Both the position numbers and the translations under genes were made by a program. Below are positions 32,657-33,630 of a stretch of DNA of 33,630 bases, one piece after another; within the stretch, counting starts at the first letter, position 1; each line of letters begins with the position of its first letter. Under the pieces are notes generated by a model. It searched no databases and was not told where the DNA came from. It saw only the letters and a list, made by a program, of their open reading frames with translations. This DNA is from Acidobacteriota bacterium (GTDB taxonomy: Bacteria > Acidobacteriota > Thermoanaerobaculia > Multivoradales > Multivoraceae): the NCBI GenBank assembly GCA_026708285.1, contig JAPOVF010000377.1, forward strand, positions 1 through 33,630, given 5' to 3'.

Positions 32657-33630
32657 TCAGTTCGCCCCATGTGCGGAGGCCACGATCTCCATCGTGTGGC
32701 GCACGGGGACCGCGCTGCCCAGGCGCCGGAGGTGGCTCTCGATCTGGGTGAGACAGCCGATGTTGCCGGTTGCGATCACGTCCGGTTCGCCCTCGAGCAG
32801 CACCTCCGCCTTCTTCTGTCCCAGGCGGGCCGCGAGTGCGGGCTCCTCCAGGTTGTAGATCCCCGCAGAACCGCAGCAGATCTGCCAGTCGCGGGGTTCG
32901 ACCAGGGTCACGCCCCGGACCTGGGCCAGCAATCGACGGGGCGCGGTCCGTTCCCTCTGGGCGTGCGCGAGGTGGCAGGCGTCGTGGTAGACGACCCGCA
33001 GCGGTTGCGCCAGCGGGGGCGGCGCCGGCGCATCGAGCGCGGCGAGGAATGTGGACACGTCCTGTACCTTCCCGGCCAAGTCCCGGGCCGCCTCTTCTTC
33101 GGGCAGTCCCGCGAACAGCAGGCCGTACTCCTTGAGGCCGGAGCCGCAGCCGGCGGCGTTGGTGAGCACCGCGTCGACGTCCGGAAGGAGTCCCGCGGGC
33201 CTCAGTACGCGGAGAAGGGAGCCGGCCGCCGCCCTGGCGCGCGACGCGTCGCCCGCGTGAAAAGCCAGCGAACCGCAGCAACTTTCCTCCTTCGGAACGA
33301 CGACTTCGACTCCACTGCGGGTCAACACCTCGATCGTCGCCCGGTGGATGCGGGGCGCCAGCACCTGCTGAGCGCAGCCGGCGAGGAGAACCACCCGCGC
33401 GCGCCGCTCGCCGACGGCCGGAAACGTGCCGGACCCGACTTCGGCGCGGTCCGCCGACCGGGGCAACAGGTCGAGCGGCGCCGCGAACCGCGCCGGTAGC
33501 ATTCCGCACAGCAACCCGCGGAATGGCGCCGCCAACCGACCAAGCCGCAGCATGCGGCGCAACCGACGCGGACTCGCCAGCGTGTCGAGCATCAGTCCGC
33601 GCCAGAAGCGATCGAGCCACGAACGGTTTC
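32657..33630 (-). CDS. glcF: Glycolate oxidase iron-sulfur subunit (GlcF-like), N-terminus beyond window
   Basis: The last ~324 codons are visible; the frame stays open to the window edge (RSWLDRFWRGLMLDTLASP...), so the N-terminal ferredoxin-type 4Fe-4S part lies outside. The visible part has two CCG (heterodisulfide-reductase-type) cysteine modules: LLAGCAQQVL...ESCCGSLAFHAGD...NAAGCGSGLKEYG, and VYHDACHLAHAQR...CCGSAGIYNL...TGNIGCLTQIESHL. The order and text match the GlcF subunit of glycolate dehydrogenase, which passes electrons from the flavin subunits (GlcD/GlcE) oxidising glycolate to glyoxylate. Glyoxylate could feed the AGXT2-like aminotransferase elsewhere in the window (inference). 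It lies 75 bp upstream of the GAPDH-like gene. Confidence 0.92.
   Translation of the reverse strand, partial: NRSWLDRFWRGLMLDTLASPRRLRRMLRLGRLAAPFRGLLCGMLPARFAAPLDLLPRSADRAEVGSGTFPAVGERRARVVLLAGCAQQVLAPRIHRATIEVLTRSGVEVVVPKEESCCGSLAFHAGDASRARAAAGSLLRVLRPAGLLPDVDAVLTNAAGCGSGLKEYGLLFAGLPEEEAARDLAGKVQDVSTFLAALDAPAPPPLAQPLRVVYHDACHLAHAQRERTAPRRLLAQVRGVTLVEPRDWQICCGSAGIYNLEEPALAARLGQKKAEVLLEGEPDVIATGNIGCLTQIESHLRRLGSAVPVRHTMEIVASAHGAN

Overview
The window is GC-rich DNA (about two thirds G+C by eye) from a Gram-negative heterotroph. The Gram-negative call rests on an Oar-type TonB-dependent receptor, a lipoprotein solute-binding protein and the periplasm-style signal peptides. Gene content resembles uncultured marine or soil Acidobacteriota (Thermoanaerobaculia-like lineages), but this is inference; there is no rRNA or other phylogenetic marker in the window. 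I found no tRNA, rRNA, CRISPR array, transposase or phage gene.

Layout. 1-215 (+): the end of a VOC-family gene. 301-2100 (-): an unrecognised secreted protein ending in a metalloprotease-like HExxHxxGxxH motif. 2461-10370 (-): an apparent uptake and catabolism cluster, in transcription order P1-family peptidase, two SDR dehydrogenases, an SLC13-type permease with four regulatory TrkA-C-like repeats, and a TonB-dependent receptor. 10450-13335 (+): an M20 deacylase/peptidase and a class III (AGXT2-like) aminotransferase, closed by a strong bidirectional terminator hairpin. 13507-19646 (-): an SCP2-type thiolase, a fusion of an HMG-CoA-synthase-like domain to a DUF35/OB-fold domain, an ABC substrate-binding lipoprotein, a histidine phosphatase, and a protein with a thioredoxin-like CPTC motif.

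19742-25840 (+): first a selenoprotein of the UGSC family, in which the in-frame TGA at 20018-20020 encodes selenocysteine and any ordinary gene caller would split or lose the gene. It is followed by a metallo-beta-lactamase-fold hydrolase and then a form II carbon-monoxide-dehydrogenase-like molybdenum hydroxylase set (CoxG, CoxS, CoxL, CoxM). 26156-26788 (+): a small TPR protein, bracketed by two related intergenic elements of roughly 185 bp with long inverted repeats. 27152-33630 (-): a compact run, in transcription order glycolate oxidase Fe-S subunit (cut by the window edge), a GAPDH-like protein that has lost its catalytic Cys and His, a normal GAPDH, KDPG aldolase, a divergent pyruvate kinase and an acyl-CoA dehydrogenase. 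This looks like the lower Entner-Doudoroff route to pyruvate.

The most noteworthy points are the UGSC selenoprotein with its divergent thioredoxin-like partner, two cases where a catalytically degenerate paralogue sits beside an intact enzyme of the same pathway (GAPDH-like/GAPDH; HMGCS-like-DUF35/thiolase), and two families of intergenic palindromic repeats.
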